DNA of 64,000 nucleotides from Microbacterium testaceum (GTDB lineage: Bacteria; Actinomycetota; Actinomycetes; Actinomycetales; Microbacteriaceae), in assembly GCF_003075375.1 (NCBI RefSeq), contig NZ_QDFT01000011.1, positions 24,017 through 88,016 on the forward strand, in the 5' to 3' direction. Both the position numbers and the translations under genes were made by a program. Each line of letters starts with the position of its first letter. Position 1 is the first letter of the stretch. Shown piece after piece: positions 35,353-46,581 of the stretch. The notes under the pieces were generated by a model. The model did no database searches and had not been told where the DNA came from. It worked only from the letters and a program-made list of their open reading frames with translations.

Positions 35353-35358
35353 GATAAT
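35353..35358 (+). promoter_or_regulatory. -10 element of rne, with a leader of about 180 nt
   Basis: GATAAT in the context GCGATAATGAAGG suggests a start near 35365. That leaves about 180 nt of untranslated leader before the rne start. RNase E genes in other bacteria are autoregulated through long leaders, so this leader is a candidate control region. Confidence 0.4.
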
Positions 35359-35545
35359 GAAGGCTGATGTGACCGCGGCCGCGCCGCAGGAACATCACCC
35401 AGAAGACTTCGGGCGATGACCGCCCTTCGCAGCCCGAGCCGCAGGCCGGCTGCAGACCGAATGAGTTCGCGGCCCCGCCGGGTGCGGCGCCGCATGAGAT
35501 TTCGTCGGGCGACGCGCGGTGTCGCCCGCCAGGGAGTACCTGCAG

Positions 35546-38239
35546 ATGGCCGAATCAACCGACGATCAGAATCCGACCGACGAGGCGACGACGTCCCCCG
35601 CGACCGAGGTCCCTTCGACCGAGGCCGCTCCCACGGTCGACGAAGAAGAAGAAGCGGTCCAGGATGCCGCTGACGCGGCCGCCGTCGACACCGAGGCCCC
35701 CGCGGTCCTCGACGTCGACGACATCCCCGCGTCGGACGATGCGGTGACCGTGACCACCGCCGACGCGGCGGACACCACGACCGAGCCCGCCGAGGCCTTG
35801 AAGCCTGCCGAGGCCCCGCAGTCCGCCGAGGCCCCGCAGCCCACCGAGGCTCCCCAGTCGGCCGAGGATGCGAAGGACGGCCCCGCCGACCAGCCCGCCG
35901 ACGGCGACCAGCCCGCCGACGCCGCCACCTCCGAGGCCGAGCGCGCCGCCGACGCCGAGGGTTCGGCATCCGCTGATTCCTCCGCCGACGCGACGCCGGA
36001 CGCACCCCGCGACGCTCAGCCGGCGAAGCCCGAGCCGGCGAAGCCCGAGCCCACGAAGCCCGAGCGCCCGACCGCGGTCTCGCTGGGTCTGCTTCCCGAG
36101 AACTTCGTGTCGGCCGTGTCGACGGCACTGCACTTCTATGCGCCCGAGCTTCCGGCGCTGCCCGCGCGCGACGACGCGTGGGACCGCGACGACCGCGACG
36201 ACGAGGGCCCCGCCGAGCGCGGCTCGGCCAACGCCCGTCGCCGCAACCGCCGTCGCGGGGGAGCCAACGCTCCCGCGGACGAGCCCGCCGAGGCGCCCGC
36301 CGCCCCCGTGCGTCAGCGCGCGGTCGAGGTCATCACCGAGCCTCAGCGCATCAAGGGCTCGACCCGTCTCGAGGCCAAGAAGCAGCGCCGACGCGACGGT
36401 CGCGAGGCCGGTCGTCGTCGCCCCGTCGTCACCGAGGCCGAGTTCCTCGCGCGCCGCGAGGCCGTCGACCGCGTCATGGTCGTGCGCTCGAAGAGCGGTC
36501 GCATCCAGATCGCGGTGCTCGAAGACAACGTGCTCGTCGAGCACTACGTCGCCCGCAACCAGGACGCCTCGCTGATCGGCAACGTCTACCTCGGTCGCGT
36601 GCAGAACGTCCTGCCCAGCATGGAGGCCGCCTTCGTCGACATCGGACGCGGGCGCAACGCCGTGCTGTACTCGGGCGAGGTCGACTGGGACGGCGTCGAG
36701 ACCAACAACCAGCCGCGCCGGATCGAGCTGGCCCTGAAGTCGGGCGACCGGGTGCTGGTGCAGGTCACCAAGGACCCCGTGGGTCACAAGGGCGCGCGCC
36801 TGACCAGCCAGATCTCGCTGCCCGGCCGTTACCTCGTCTACGTGCCGAACGGCACCATGAACGGCATCTCGCGCAAGCTCCCCGACACCGAGCGCGCACG
36901 CCTGAAGAAGATCCTCAAAGAGGTCCTGCCCGAGTCCTCCGGCGTCATCGTGCGCACGGCGGCCGAGGGCGCCACTGAAGAGCAGCTGACCCTCGACGTC
37001 CAGCGCCTCACCTCGCAGTGGGAGCACGTGTCGAGCCAGGTCAAGACCATCCAGGCTCCCGCTCTGCTGCACTCCGAGCCCGACCTGCTGGTCAAGATCG
37101 TCCGCGACGTCTTCAACGAGGACTTCACGCGCATGCTCATCCAGGGCGACGAGGCGCTGCAGACGATCTCGAGCTACCTCAAGGGCGTCGCGCCCGACCT
37201 GCTCGAGCGCGTCGAGAAGTACGAGGGCGATCAGGACCCCTTCGACGCCTTCCGCGTCACCGAGCAGATCGAGAAGGCGCTGGACCGCAAGGTGTGGCTG
37301 CCCTCGGGCGGCTCGCTGGTCATCGACCGCACCGAGGCCATGACCGTCGTCGACGTCAACACCGGCAAGTTCGTCGGGTCGGGCGGCAACCTCGAAGAGA
37401 CCGTCACCAAGAACAACCTCGAGGCGGCCGAAGAGATCGTCCGGCAGCTGCGCCTGCGCGACATCGGCGGCATCATCGTCGTCGACTTCATCGACATGGT
37501 GCTGGAGTCCAACCGCGACCTCGTGCTGCGCCGCCTGATCGAGTGCCTGAGCCGCGACCGGACGAAGCACCAGGTCGCCGAGGTGACGTCTCTCGGTCTC
37601 GTGCAGATGACGCGCAAGAAGCTCGGCCTGGGCCTGCTCGAGACGTTCAGCGAGGCGTGCGAGGTCTGCGCCGGGCGCGGCGTGATCGTGCACCACGACC
37701 CGGTCGTGCGTCACCGCACCGCGGGTGCGTCCAACAGCAACGGCAACGGCGGCAACGGCTCGTCCAACCGTCGCGGTCGCGGCGGCAACGGCGGGTCGAA
37801 CGGCAACGGCAACGCCAACAACAACGGCGGGTCGTCCGCCGCCTCGGGTGGCAACGGGGGAGCGGCGGCGCAGGCCGGCGGCACCCACGTGATCACCGAG
37901 GGCGTCAAGTCCGCACTCGCGCAGATCGCGGCATCCACCGTCAAGCCGACCCTGGACGACCCCGCCGTCGTCGAGGCCGCGGTCGTGGCGTCCGTGGAGG
38001 CCGTCCTCGAGGCGAAGTCCGACGCGGCGGAGGCCCCGGCCCCGGTGCGCGAGAAGCGTCCGCGCAAGAAGCGCGAGCCCAAGGCCCCGCGCACCGAGAA
38101 GGACGCGCTGCTCGAGTCGGTTCTCGAGGCCCTGCCCGAGCCAAAGGCTCCCGGCCAGGGTCGCTCGCGTCGCCGCGTGACGACCGCCGCGCTCACCGGC
38201 ACGCCGGTCAACGCGCAGCCTCCGGCGACGGAGTCCTGA
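35546..38239 (+). CDS. rne: Ribonuclease E/G-family endoribonuclease
   Basis: An 897-residue protein with the catalytic core in the middle. Residues 1 to about 290 are disordered and acidic with Pro-Glu-Ala repeats (AEAPQ/TEAPQ, AKPEPAKPEP). The S1 RNA-binding domain begins near 310 (RIQIAVLEDNVLVEHYV). The DNase I-like site has its Asp in TVVDVNTGKFVG, and the zinc-link is CEVC near 707. The tail is Asn/Gly/Ser-rich and then basic. The start at 35546 has AGGGAG 9 nt upstream; a GTG 27 nt upstream lacks one. This enzyme initiates mRNA decay and rRNA processing. Confidence 0.95.
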   Translation: MAESTDDQNPTDEATTSPATEVPSTEAAPTVDEEEEAVQDAADAAAVDTEAPAVLDVDDIPASDDAVTVTTADAADTTTEPAEALKPAEAPQSAEAPQPTEAPQSAEDAKDGPADQPADGDQPADAATSEAERAADAEGSASADSSADATPDAPRDAQPAKPEPAKPEPTKPERPTAVSLGLLPENFVSAVSTALHFYAPELPALPARDDAWDRDDRDDEGPAERGSANARRRNRRRGGANAPADEPAEAPAAPVRQRAVEVITEPQRIKGSTRLEAKKQRRRDGREAGRRRPVVTEAEFLARREAVDRVMVVRSKSGRIQIAVLEDNVLVEHYVARNQDASLIGNVYLGRVQNVLPSMEAAFVDIGRGRNAVLYSGEVDWDGVETNNQPRRIELALKSGDRVLVQVTKDPVGHKGARLTSQISLPGRYLVYVPNGTMNGISRKLPDTERARLKKILKEVLPESSGVIVRTAAEGATEEQLTLDVQRLTSQWEHVSSQVKTIQAPALLHSEPDLLVKIVRDVFNEDFTRMLIQGDEALQTISSYLKGVAPDLLERVEKYEGDQDPFDAFRVTEQIEKALDRKVWLPSGGSLVIDRTEAMTVVDVNTGKFVGSGGNLEETVTKNNLEAAEEIVRQLRLRDIGGIIVVDFIDMVLESNRDLVLRRLIECLSRDRTKHQVAEVTSLGLVQMTRKKLGLGLLETFSEACEVCAGRGVIVHHDPVVRHRTAGASNSNGNGGNGSSNRRGRGGNGGSNGNGNANNNGGSSAASGGNGGAAAQAGGTHVITEGVKSALAQIAASTVKPTLDDPAVVEAAVVASVEAVLEAKSDAAEAPAPVREKRPRKKREPKAPRTEKDALLESVLEALPEPKAPGQGRSRRRVTTAALTGTPVNAQPPATES

Positions 38240-38252
38240 ACCCGTTCCACAG

Positions 38253-38313
38253 CCTGAGGGGTCGTTCCCCGTCGACGCGCAGCGCGCTGGTCGGCGAGGG
38301 ACGGCCCCTCAGG
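38253..38313. terminator. Large convergent hairpin between rne and DUF4031
   Basis: GCCTGAGGGGTCGTTCCC pairs with GGGACGGCCCCTCAGGC across a loop of about 25 nt. It overlaps the stop of the minus-strand gene and can serve both genes. Confidence 0.6.
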
Positions 38314-38611
38314 CGCGTCCGGGCGAGGACGGGGCGTCGGGGCGCGGGCGTCGCTCGCGCGCGGTGATGCGCAGTCCCGACGCACGCAACCGCCTGACGA
38401 GCTCCTTGCCGCCGACGTGCTCGGCGCCGGCGGCCACCAGCTCCGCGTGCCGTTCGTCCGGGACGTCGTAGTGGTCCAGATCGAAGGCGCGACGGGGGAT
38501 GCCGGCGGCCTCGGCGAAGGCGTGGAGCTCAGCGAGGTCGCTGTCGCTGACGAGGTGCGCCCAGAGGCGACCGTGCGCGGGCCATTGCGGATCGTCGATG
38601 AGAATGGCCAT
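38309..38611 (-). CDS. DUF4031 protein
   Basis: A 100-residue cytosolic protein of the DUF4031 family, recognisable by [20 protein letters not shown], then the [14 protein letters not shown] and [15 protein letters not shown] blocks. Function unknown. It converges with rne. The ATG at 38611 starts the conserved region; upstream codons overlap the rplU promoter region. The C-terminal 15 residues ([16 protein letters not shown]) are not conserved in type. Confidence 0.8.
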   Translation of the reverse strand: MAILIDDPQWPAHGRLWAHLVSDSDLAELHAFAEAAGIPRRAFDLDHYDVPDERHAELVAAGAEHVGGKELVRRLRASGLRITARERRPRPDAPSSPGRA

Positions 38612-38671
38612 GTACCGATCGTACGGTCGACACGCGGGGCCGATGCTTTTGCCGGATGTCCTCCCGTGAGC

Positions 38672-38677
38672 TAAACT
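38672..38677 (+). promoter_or_regulatory. -10 element of rplU-rpmA, with a leader of about 140 nt
   Basis: TAAACT with TTTGCC about 18 nt upstream. The leader to 38826 contains GCGGGC TTTGT GCCCGC (38729-38745), a stable small hairpin, and may carry L21-type regulation. I cannot match it to a known leader family. Confidence 0.45.
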
Positions 38678-38826
38678 TGACCCTTGGTGCGTCGCGTCCG
38701 CTCTCATCCGAGCGTGACCCCGCGGGCTTTGTGCCCGCTGGATCGCACCGAGACTTGGGTCGTCAGACCCTCCCGACGTCATCAGACAACCGGAGCCGTG
38801 CGCTCCCGAACGAAAACAGGTGTGAA

Positions 38827-39135
38827 GTGGTTTACGCAGTTGTGCGCGCCGGCGGCCGCCAGGAGAAGGTCCAGGTCGGCACGGTCGTCGTGCTCGACCG
38901 CCAGAAGGCGAAGGTCGGCGAGAGCATCCAGCTGCCCGCCGTGCTGTTCGTCGACGGCGACGCGGTCACGACCGACGCCGACAAGCTCGCGAAGGTCTCG
39001 GTCACGGCCGAGGTGCTCGGCGAGGAGCGCGGTCCGAAGATCGTGATCCAGAAGTTCAAGAACAAGACCGGCTACAAGAAGCGCCAGGGCCACCGTCAGG
39101 ACCTCACGCGCGTCAAGATCACCGGCATCAAGTAA
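38827..39135 (+). CDS. rplU: 50S ribosomal protein L21
   Basis: A 102-residue ribosomal protein. The start is the GTG at 38827, giving the normal N-terminus [10 protein letters not shown]; longer upstream frames would add non-conserved residues. The body reads [18 protein letters not shown] and the C-terminal loop [13 protein letters not shown] contacts rRNA. It lies 18 nt before rpmA, the usual L21-L27 pair. Confidence 0.96.
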   Translation: MVYAVVRAGGRQEKVQVGTVVVLDRQKAKVGESIQLPAVLFVDGDAVTTDADKLAKVSVTAEVLGEERGPKIVIQKFKNKTGYKKRQGHRQDLTRVKITGIK

Positions 39136-39153
39136 GAGCCAGGAGACGCAGAG

Positions 39154-41901
<2,748 letters not shown>

Positions 41902-41905
41902 GCGC

Positions 41906-43165
41906 ATGACCGTGATCGCCGCCTCCGTCGACGAGCGCCTGCGTCTGGCCAAGGACGCGGCGCGCGAGGTCGCCCTGCTCGATGCCTCGCGTAAGGCCGA
42001 GGTGCTCGGTGCGATCGCCGACGCCCTCGTGGCCCGCACCGACGAGATCGTGGCCGCCAACGCCGACGACCTCGAGCGGGGGCGGACGGATGCCATCGGC
42101 GAGGCGCTGCTGGATCGCCTGCGTCTCGACGCACCCCGCGTCGCATCGCTGGCCGCGGCCGTGCGGGACGTCGCCCGGCTGCCCGATCCGGTCGGGCGCG
42201 TGCTCGACGAGCGCACGCTGCCCAACGGCCTGCGCCTGCAGAAGGTCGCGGTGCCGTTCGGCGTCGTCGGCTCGATCTACGAGGCGCGACCCAACGTCAC
42301 CGTCGACATCGCCTCGCTCGCCCTGCGCTCGGGCAACGCGGTCGTCCTGCGCGGAGGTTCGGCGGCCCAGAGCACCAACGCCGTGCTCGTCGCGGTCATG
42401 CGCGACGCCCTGCAGGCTCGCGGCCTCAGCCCCGAGGCGATCCAGACCGTCGACGATTTCGGTCGCGACGGCGCCCGCGCGCTGATGAACGCGCGGGGCC
42501 TGGTCGACGTTCTCGTCCCGCGCGGCAGCGCCGGGCTGATCGAGACCGTCGTCACCGAGTCCACGGTCCCCGTGATCGAGACGGGGGCGGGCGTCGTGCA
42601 CGTCTACCTCGACGTCTCGGCGCGCGACGACTGGGCACGCGACATCGTCCTGAACGCCAAGGTGCAGCGCCCGAGCGTGTGCAACGCCGTCGAGACCGTG
42701 CTGGTGCACCGTGCGGCCGCCGATCGCCTGCTGCCCGAGCTGCTGGCATCCCTCACCGACGCCGGTGTCACGATCCACGGCGACGAGGACACGCGCGCGC
42801 ACGACGAGCGCGTGGTCGCCGCCACCGACGAGGACTGGGCCCGCGAGTACGGAACGCTCGACCTCGCGGTCAGGGTGGTCGACGACCTCGACGACGCGCT
42901 CGCGCACATCCGGCGGTTCTCGACGCACCACACCGAGTCGATCGTCACGTCGGACCAGGCGGCCGCCGACCGCTTCCTCGCCGAGGTCGACTCGGCCGTC
43001 GTGCTGGTCAACGCCTCGACGCGGTTCACCGACGGAGGGGAGTTCGGCTTCGGCGCCGAGGTCGGCATCTCGACCCAGAAACTGCACGCCCGCGGACCCA
43101 TGGGTCTCGCCGAGCTCACGAGCACCAAGTGGCTCGGGCGCGGCGACGGCCAGGTACGCGCCTGA
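41906..43165 (+). CDS. proA: Gamma-glutamyl phosphate reductase
   Basis: A 419-residue NADPH-dependent aldehyde-dehydrogenase-fold enzyme, second step of proline synthesis. VPFGVVGSIYEARPNVTVD binds the cofactor; the catalytic Cys is in QRPSVCNAVET, and EFGFGAEVGISTQKLHARGP is the C-terminal family block. It starts 4 nt after the proB stop. Length is normal. Confidence 0.96.
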   Translation: MTVIAASVDERLRLAKDAAREVALLDASRKAEVLGAIADALVARTDEIVAANADDLERGRTDAIGEALLDRLRLDAPRVASLAAAVRDVARLPDPVGRVLDERTLPNGLRLQKVAVPFGVVGSIYEARPNVTVDIASLALRSGNAVVLRGGSAAQSTNAVLVAVMRDALQARGLSPEAIQTVDDFGRDGARALMNARGLVDVLVPRGSAGLIETVVTESTVPVIETGAGVVHVYLDVSARDDWARDIVLNAKVQRPSVCNAVETVLVHRAAADRLLPELLASLTDAGVTIHGDEDTRAHDERVVAATDEDWAREYGTLDLAVRVVDDLDDALAHIRRFSTHHTESIVTSDQAAADRFLAEVDSAVVLVNASTRFTDGGEFGFGAEVGISTQKLHARGPMGLAELTSTKWLGRGDGQVRA

Positions 43166-43170
43166 CCGCC

Positions 43171-43176
43171 TAAAAT
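43171..43176 (+). promoter_or_regulatory. -10 element before the small membrane protein gene
   Basis: TAAAAT lies 39 nt before the ATG at 43216. An ACGGAG ribosome site is present. Confidence 0.45.
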
Positions 43177-43215
43177 GGCAACGCGCTTTGCGCACCCCAC
43201 TCGAACGGAGCACTG

Positions 43216-43440
43216 ATGACTTTCGCCTCACTTCTCGCCCACGCCGCCGAAGAAGGCGGACACCACGGCGGCAACGTGCAGGCCGAGACCTTCGTCTTCG
43301 GCGTCATCGCCTTCGTGGTCTTCGTCGTCCTGAGCCTGGTGACCCTGTCGTACCGCAACGTGGCCAACCGTCACGCGCACAAGGCCGAGGCGTACACCCA
43401 GAAGCACGGGACGCCCACCCCCGAGGCGCACGGCCACTGA
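43216..43440 (+). CDS. Small one-helix membrane protein upstream of nadD
   Basis: A 74-residue protein with an N-terminal His/Gly-rich part ([11 protein letters not shown]), one membrane helix at about residues 26-45 ([18 protein letters not shown]) and a basic then His-rich tail (EAHGH). The many histidines at both ends could bind a metal. I do not recognise a family. It starts a run with nadD, the LTRRQ protein and rsfS, and has its own promoter and ribosome site. Confidence 0.75.
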   Translation: MTFASLLAHAAEEGGHHGGNVQAETFVFGVIAFVVFVVLSLVTLSYRNVANRHAHKAEAYTQKHGTPTPEAHGH

Positions 43441-43450
43441 GGCCCACCGT

Positions 43451-44047
43451 ATGTCGGTGACGCGCGCCCCTCGCATCGGGGTCATGGGTGGGACGTTCGA
43501 TCCCATCCATCACGGTCACCTGGTCGCGGCGTCCGAGGTGGCGCAATCGTTCGACCTCGACGAGGTCGTGTTCGTCCCGACCGGGCGTCCGTGGCAGAAA
43601 GAGGGCGTCACCGAGAGCGAACACCGTTACCTGATGACGGTGATCGCCACGGCATCCAATCCGCAGTTCACCGTCAGCCGGGTCGACATCGACCGGGCCG
43701 GCCCCACCTACACGATCGACACCCTGCGGGATCTGCAGGAGCAGCGGCCGGGCGCCGAGCTGTTCTTCATCACCGGGGCCGATGCCGTCGCCCAGATCCT
43801 CGGGTGGCGTGACCACGATGAGCTCTGGGACCTCGCGCACTTCGTCGCCGTGTCCCGCCCCGGGCACGTGCTGACCACCGAGGGCCTGCCCTCGAAGAAC
43901 GTGAGCCAGCTGGAGATCCCGGCCCTGTCGATCTCGTCCACAGACTGCCGCGCCCGTGTGCGCCGAGGACACCCCGTGTGGTACCTCGTGCCCGACGGCG
44001 TCGTGCAGTACATCGCGAAGCACCACCTCTACCGGAGTCAGGCATGA
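43451..44047 (+). CDS. nadD: Nicotinate-nucleotide adenylyltransferase
   Basis: A 198-residue nucleotidyltransferase making deamido-NAD. The ATP site is [13 protein letters not shown] near residue 15, and the second motif is [13 protein letters not shown] near residue 165. The stop overlaps the next gene by 4 nt. Genomic order nadD - unknown membrane protein - rsfS is frequent in Actinobacteria. Confidence 0.95.
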   Translation: MSVTRAPRIGVMGGTFDPIHHGHLVAASEVAQSFDLDEVVFVPTGRPWQKEGVTESEHRYLMTVIATASNPQFTVSRVDIDRAGPTYTIDTLRDLQEQRPGAELFFITGADAVAQILGWRDHDELWDLAHFVAVSRPGHVLTTEGLPSKNVSQLEIPALSISSTDCRARVRRGHPVWYLVPDGVVQYIAKHHLYRSQA

Positions 44048-45204
44048 GCACTTCCGAGAACCCCGAGAACCCTCCGCTGACCCGGCGTCAGCTCCGCGAG
44101 CTGCGCCAGACCGGCGCGACGCCGATCATCACGCCGGAGCACGAGGCCGAGGCTCGGGATGCCGCGGCGCGCGCCGAGGCGGAAGAGGCGGCGGCGACCG
44201 CTCCCGCCGAGCCCGCGGTGCGCGAGACGGAGCCCGCGGTCGAGACCCCCGCGCCCGTCGACGAGCCCACCGAGCCCGCGGTCCGCGACGAGCCCGTGGA
44301 CGCCGGTCCGTCGGCTGACGACGCGGCCGAGGGCTCCGAGGCCGACTTCACCACCGAGAAGGCGGTCGCCGACGAGCAGCCGCTGCCGCAGAGCTTCGCC
44401 CCCGCTCTCGCCGAACCGGCCCTGCGCCCCTCGGTGTTCGACGACTACGACGCCAGCGCCGACTTCGGCGTGTCGGGTCTCACCCGACGTCAGGTGCGGG
44501 CGCAAGAGAAGATCCGCACCGCCGCCGTGCCGATCATCAGCCCCGACCTCGAGCCGTCCTCGGCGCGTTCCGCGGCCCCGACCGCCCGCGTCGACGACGA
44601 CCAGGACGTCGCCGAGTCGCCCCTGCCCCCGATCTTCCGCCCCGCGGTGTCCGAGACGGCCGAGAACGCCGTGAGCGACCGCGCCGAGGCCCCCGCGCCG
44701 TCAGTGGTCAACCCGGCGCTCGGTTCCGAGCTGCTCGAGGGCGCGGCCCCCGAGGTCTCGCTGCCCGACTCGTTCGACCAGCTGCTGGCACGTCAGACCG
44801 GTTCCACCGGCGCCGTGTCGACCCCCAACGCCCTCATCCTGTCGCAGACCCCCACCGGCGTCCCGCTGGTGGGCCCGGTCACCGCGACGGGAGAGATCAT
44901 GATCACCGGTACGTTCGAGCTCCCCGAGGGTCTCGGATCGGTCGGTCACGCACCCGGCACCACCGACGGCCGCGATGCCGACGCGGTGCTCCTCGACGGC
45001 GAGCTCCCGCCCGCCTCGTCCCCCACGCCGATCGCCGCCAGCGCCGCGATCAGCACCGTCAAGCAACCGGGCGAGATCATCCGCCCGCCGGCGCCCGAGA
45101 AGGGGAGCAAGCTCCTCGTCGGCCTCATCATCACGACCGGCGCTCTCGCGCTGGCGGTGGCCGTCACTCTCGTGCTCGCCTTCACGACAGGAGTCTTCCG
45201 ATGA
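44044..45204 (+). CDS. Disordered tail-anchored membrane protein with two LTRRQ motifs
   Basis: A 386-residue protein, mostly low-complexity Glu/Ala/Pro/Asp. Two related basic helices occur: [20 protein letters not shown] near residue 11 and [20 protein letters not shown] near residue 145. The C-terminus is a single membrane helix ([20 protein letters not shown]) with a very short outer end, so the long acidic part is probably in the cytosol. No catalytic motif was found. It overlaps nadD and rsfS by 4 nt, an operon with NAD synthesis and ribosome silencing. The role is unknown; the repeated basic motif suggests binding to RNA, membrane or a partner. Confidence 0.75.
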   Translation: MSTSENPENPPLTRRQLRELRQTGATPIITPEHEAEARDAAARAEAEEAAATAPAEPAVRETEPAVETPAPVDEPTEPAVRDEPVDAGPSADDAAEGSEADFTTEKAVADEQPLPQSFAPALAEPALRPSVFDDYDASADFGVSGLTRRQVRAQEKIRTAAVPIISPDLEPSSARSAAPTARVDDDQDVAESPLPPIFRPAVSETAENAVSDRAEAPAPSVVNPALGSELLEGAAPEVSLPDSFDQLLARQTGSTGAVSTPNALILSQTPTGVPLVGPVTATGEIMITGTFELPEGLGSVGHAPGTTDGRDADAVLLDGELPPASSPTPIAASAAISTVKQPGEIIRPPAPEKGSKLLVGLIITTGALALAVAVTLVLAFTTGVFR

Positions 45205-45581
45205 CAGCCACCGACAACGGCCGCGACATGGCGCAGATCGCCGCGATCGCCGCCGACGCGAAGGGCGGCGACGACATCGTCGCCCTCGACGTCTCCGAGC
45301 CCCTTCCTCTCGTCGACATCTTCCTGCTGGTGACGGGGCGCAACGAGCGCAACGTCGCGGCCATCGCCGACGAGATCGAGGAGAAGCTCCTCGAGGCGGG
45401 GCACAAGCGCCTGCGCCGCGAGGGACGCCAGGAGTCGCGCTGGGTGCTCCTCGACTTCGGCGACCTCGTCGTCCACGTGTTCCACGAAGAGGAGCGCGTC
45501 TATTACGGCCTCGAGCGCCTGTGGAAGGACTGCCCGGTCGTTCCGATCGAGCTGCCCACCCCGGCCAACGCCGCGGAGTAA
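45201..45581 (+). CDS. rsfS: Ribosome silencing factor RsfS
   Basis: A 126-residue RsfS/DUF143 protein that binds L14 on the large subunit and blocks subunit joining under starvation. The family blocks ALDVSEPLPLVDIFLLVTG, EGRQESRWVLLDFGDLVVHVFHEEER and YYGLERLWKDCP are complete. The start overlaps the preceding gene by 4 nt. A terminator hairpin follows. Confidence 0.95.
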   Translation: MTATDNGRDMAQIAAIAADAKGGDDIVALDVSEPLPLVDIFLLVTGRNERNVAAIADEIEEKLLEAGHKRLRREGRQESRWVLLDFGDLVVHVFHEEERVYYGLERLWKDCPVVPIELPTPANAAE

Positions 45582-45594
45582 GGCGCACATCGCC

Positions 45595-45624
45595 GACGCC
45601 CTCTGCCGACCGGCAGGGGGCGTT
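45595..45624 (+). terminator. Terminator after rsfS
   Basis: GACGCCCTCTGCCG and CGGCAGGGGGCGTTC form a hairpin with a short AC loop, 13 nt after the stop codon. Confidence 0.75.
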
Positions 45625-45648
45625 CGTCGTTCTGCTCGCGGCAACCCC

Positions 45649-46581
45649 TCAGCCGTATCGCTCCCGATACCGCCGCTCGGCGGCGGGGTGCAGAGTGACG
45701 GGCATCGTGTCGATGAGGCTCGCGGGCGTCAGGTATTGGATGCCGAGCGCATCGGGCGACACGAGGGCGGGGGCGTCGTCGATGAGCGCGTCGACGAGAG
45801 CGCGAGCCAGCTCGGCCGACAGGTCGGCCCGGGCGAGGAGCAGGTTGGCGACGCCGACCGTCGGGACCGCGCGCTCCGCGCCGTAGACACCCGAGGGGAT
45901 GGTCGTTGCGGCGTAGACATCGGGGTACCGCGCCACCAGGGCGTCGAGGGCGGTGGTCGTGTCGATGACCGAAACGGGGACGCGCGCGGCGAGAGACGCG
46001 ATCTGCGGGGTCGGGACCCCGCCCGACCAGAAGAAGGCGTCGATCCGGCGCTCGGCGAGATCATCGACGGCTTCGCGGAACGAGCGTTCCACCGTCGCCG
46101 GTCCCGACGCCGTGGCCGGGTCGAGGTCGGCGGCGACGAGGACGCGTCGAGCGGTCGCGGCTGCACCCGACCCCGGAGCGCCGAGCGACACCATCCGTCC
46201 GGCGAGATCGGACATCCGCGAGATGCCGCTGTCGGCGCGGACGATGCACTGCAGGTAGTTCTGGTAGACGCGGCCGATGGCGACGACGTCGCCGCCCGCC
46301 TCGGCTGCCGCGTCCACGAGCGCGAGGGCGAGATCGACGCGGCCCTCGCTCAGCAGGCGGAGGTTGTCGATGCTGCCCTCCGTGGCCAGCGGACGGATGG
46401 CCACGGCTCTCGACGTCCGCGTCGCCGCGGCGAGCAGCTCGCCGAACTCCAGGTAGCTGCCGCCCGGCTCTCCGCACCCGAGAATTAGCGGGCTGGTCGT
46501 CGACGGACTGCAGGCGGCGAGAGAAGCGATGCTCGCGCCGGCGACGACCGAGAAGAAGGCGCGGCGGCTCAGGGCCGTCAC
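45649..46581 (-). CDS. TAXI-family solute-binding lipoprotein
   Basis: A 310-residue binding protein of the TAXI class (TRAP-associated extracytoplasmic immunogenic). The N-terminus has a twin-arginine-like SRRAFFSVVAG and a lipobox LAAC, so it is a lipoprotein, possibly exported by Tat. The family pattern is PGGSYLEFGELLAAAT, then IDNLRLLSEGRVDLALA and DLAGRMVSLGAPGSGAAATA. No TRAP permease genes are nearby. The GTG start at 46581 overlaps the kinase stop by 4 nt, so it is made together with the two-component system and may be its ligand sensor. Confidence 0.85.
   Translation of the reverse strand: MTALSRRAFFSVVAGASIASLAACSPSTTSPLILGCGEPGGSYLEFGELLAAATRTSRAVAIRPLATEGSIDNLRLLSEGRVDLALALVDAAAEAGGDVVAIGRVYQNYLQCIVRADSGISRMSDLAGRMVSLGAPGSGAAATARRVLVAADLDPATASGPATVERSFREAVDDLAERRIDAFFWSGGVPTPQIASLAARVPVSVIDTTTALDALVARYPDVYAATTIPSGVYGAERAVPTVGVANLLLARADLSAELARALVDALIDDAPALVSPDALGIQYLTPASLIDTMPVTLHPAAERRYRERYG

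Noticed and set aside
38656..38826. N-terminal extension of L21 by about 57 residues
   Set aside because: The extra residues are not L21-like and cover the promoter and leader. The GTG at 38827 gives the standard N-terminus.
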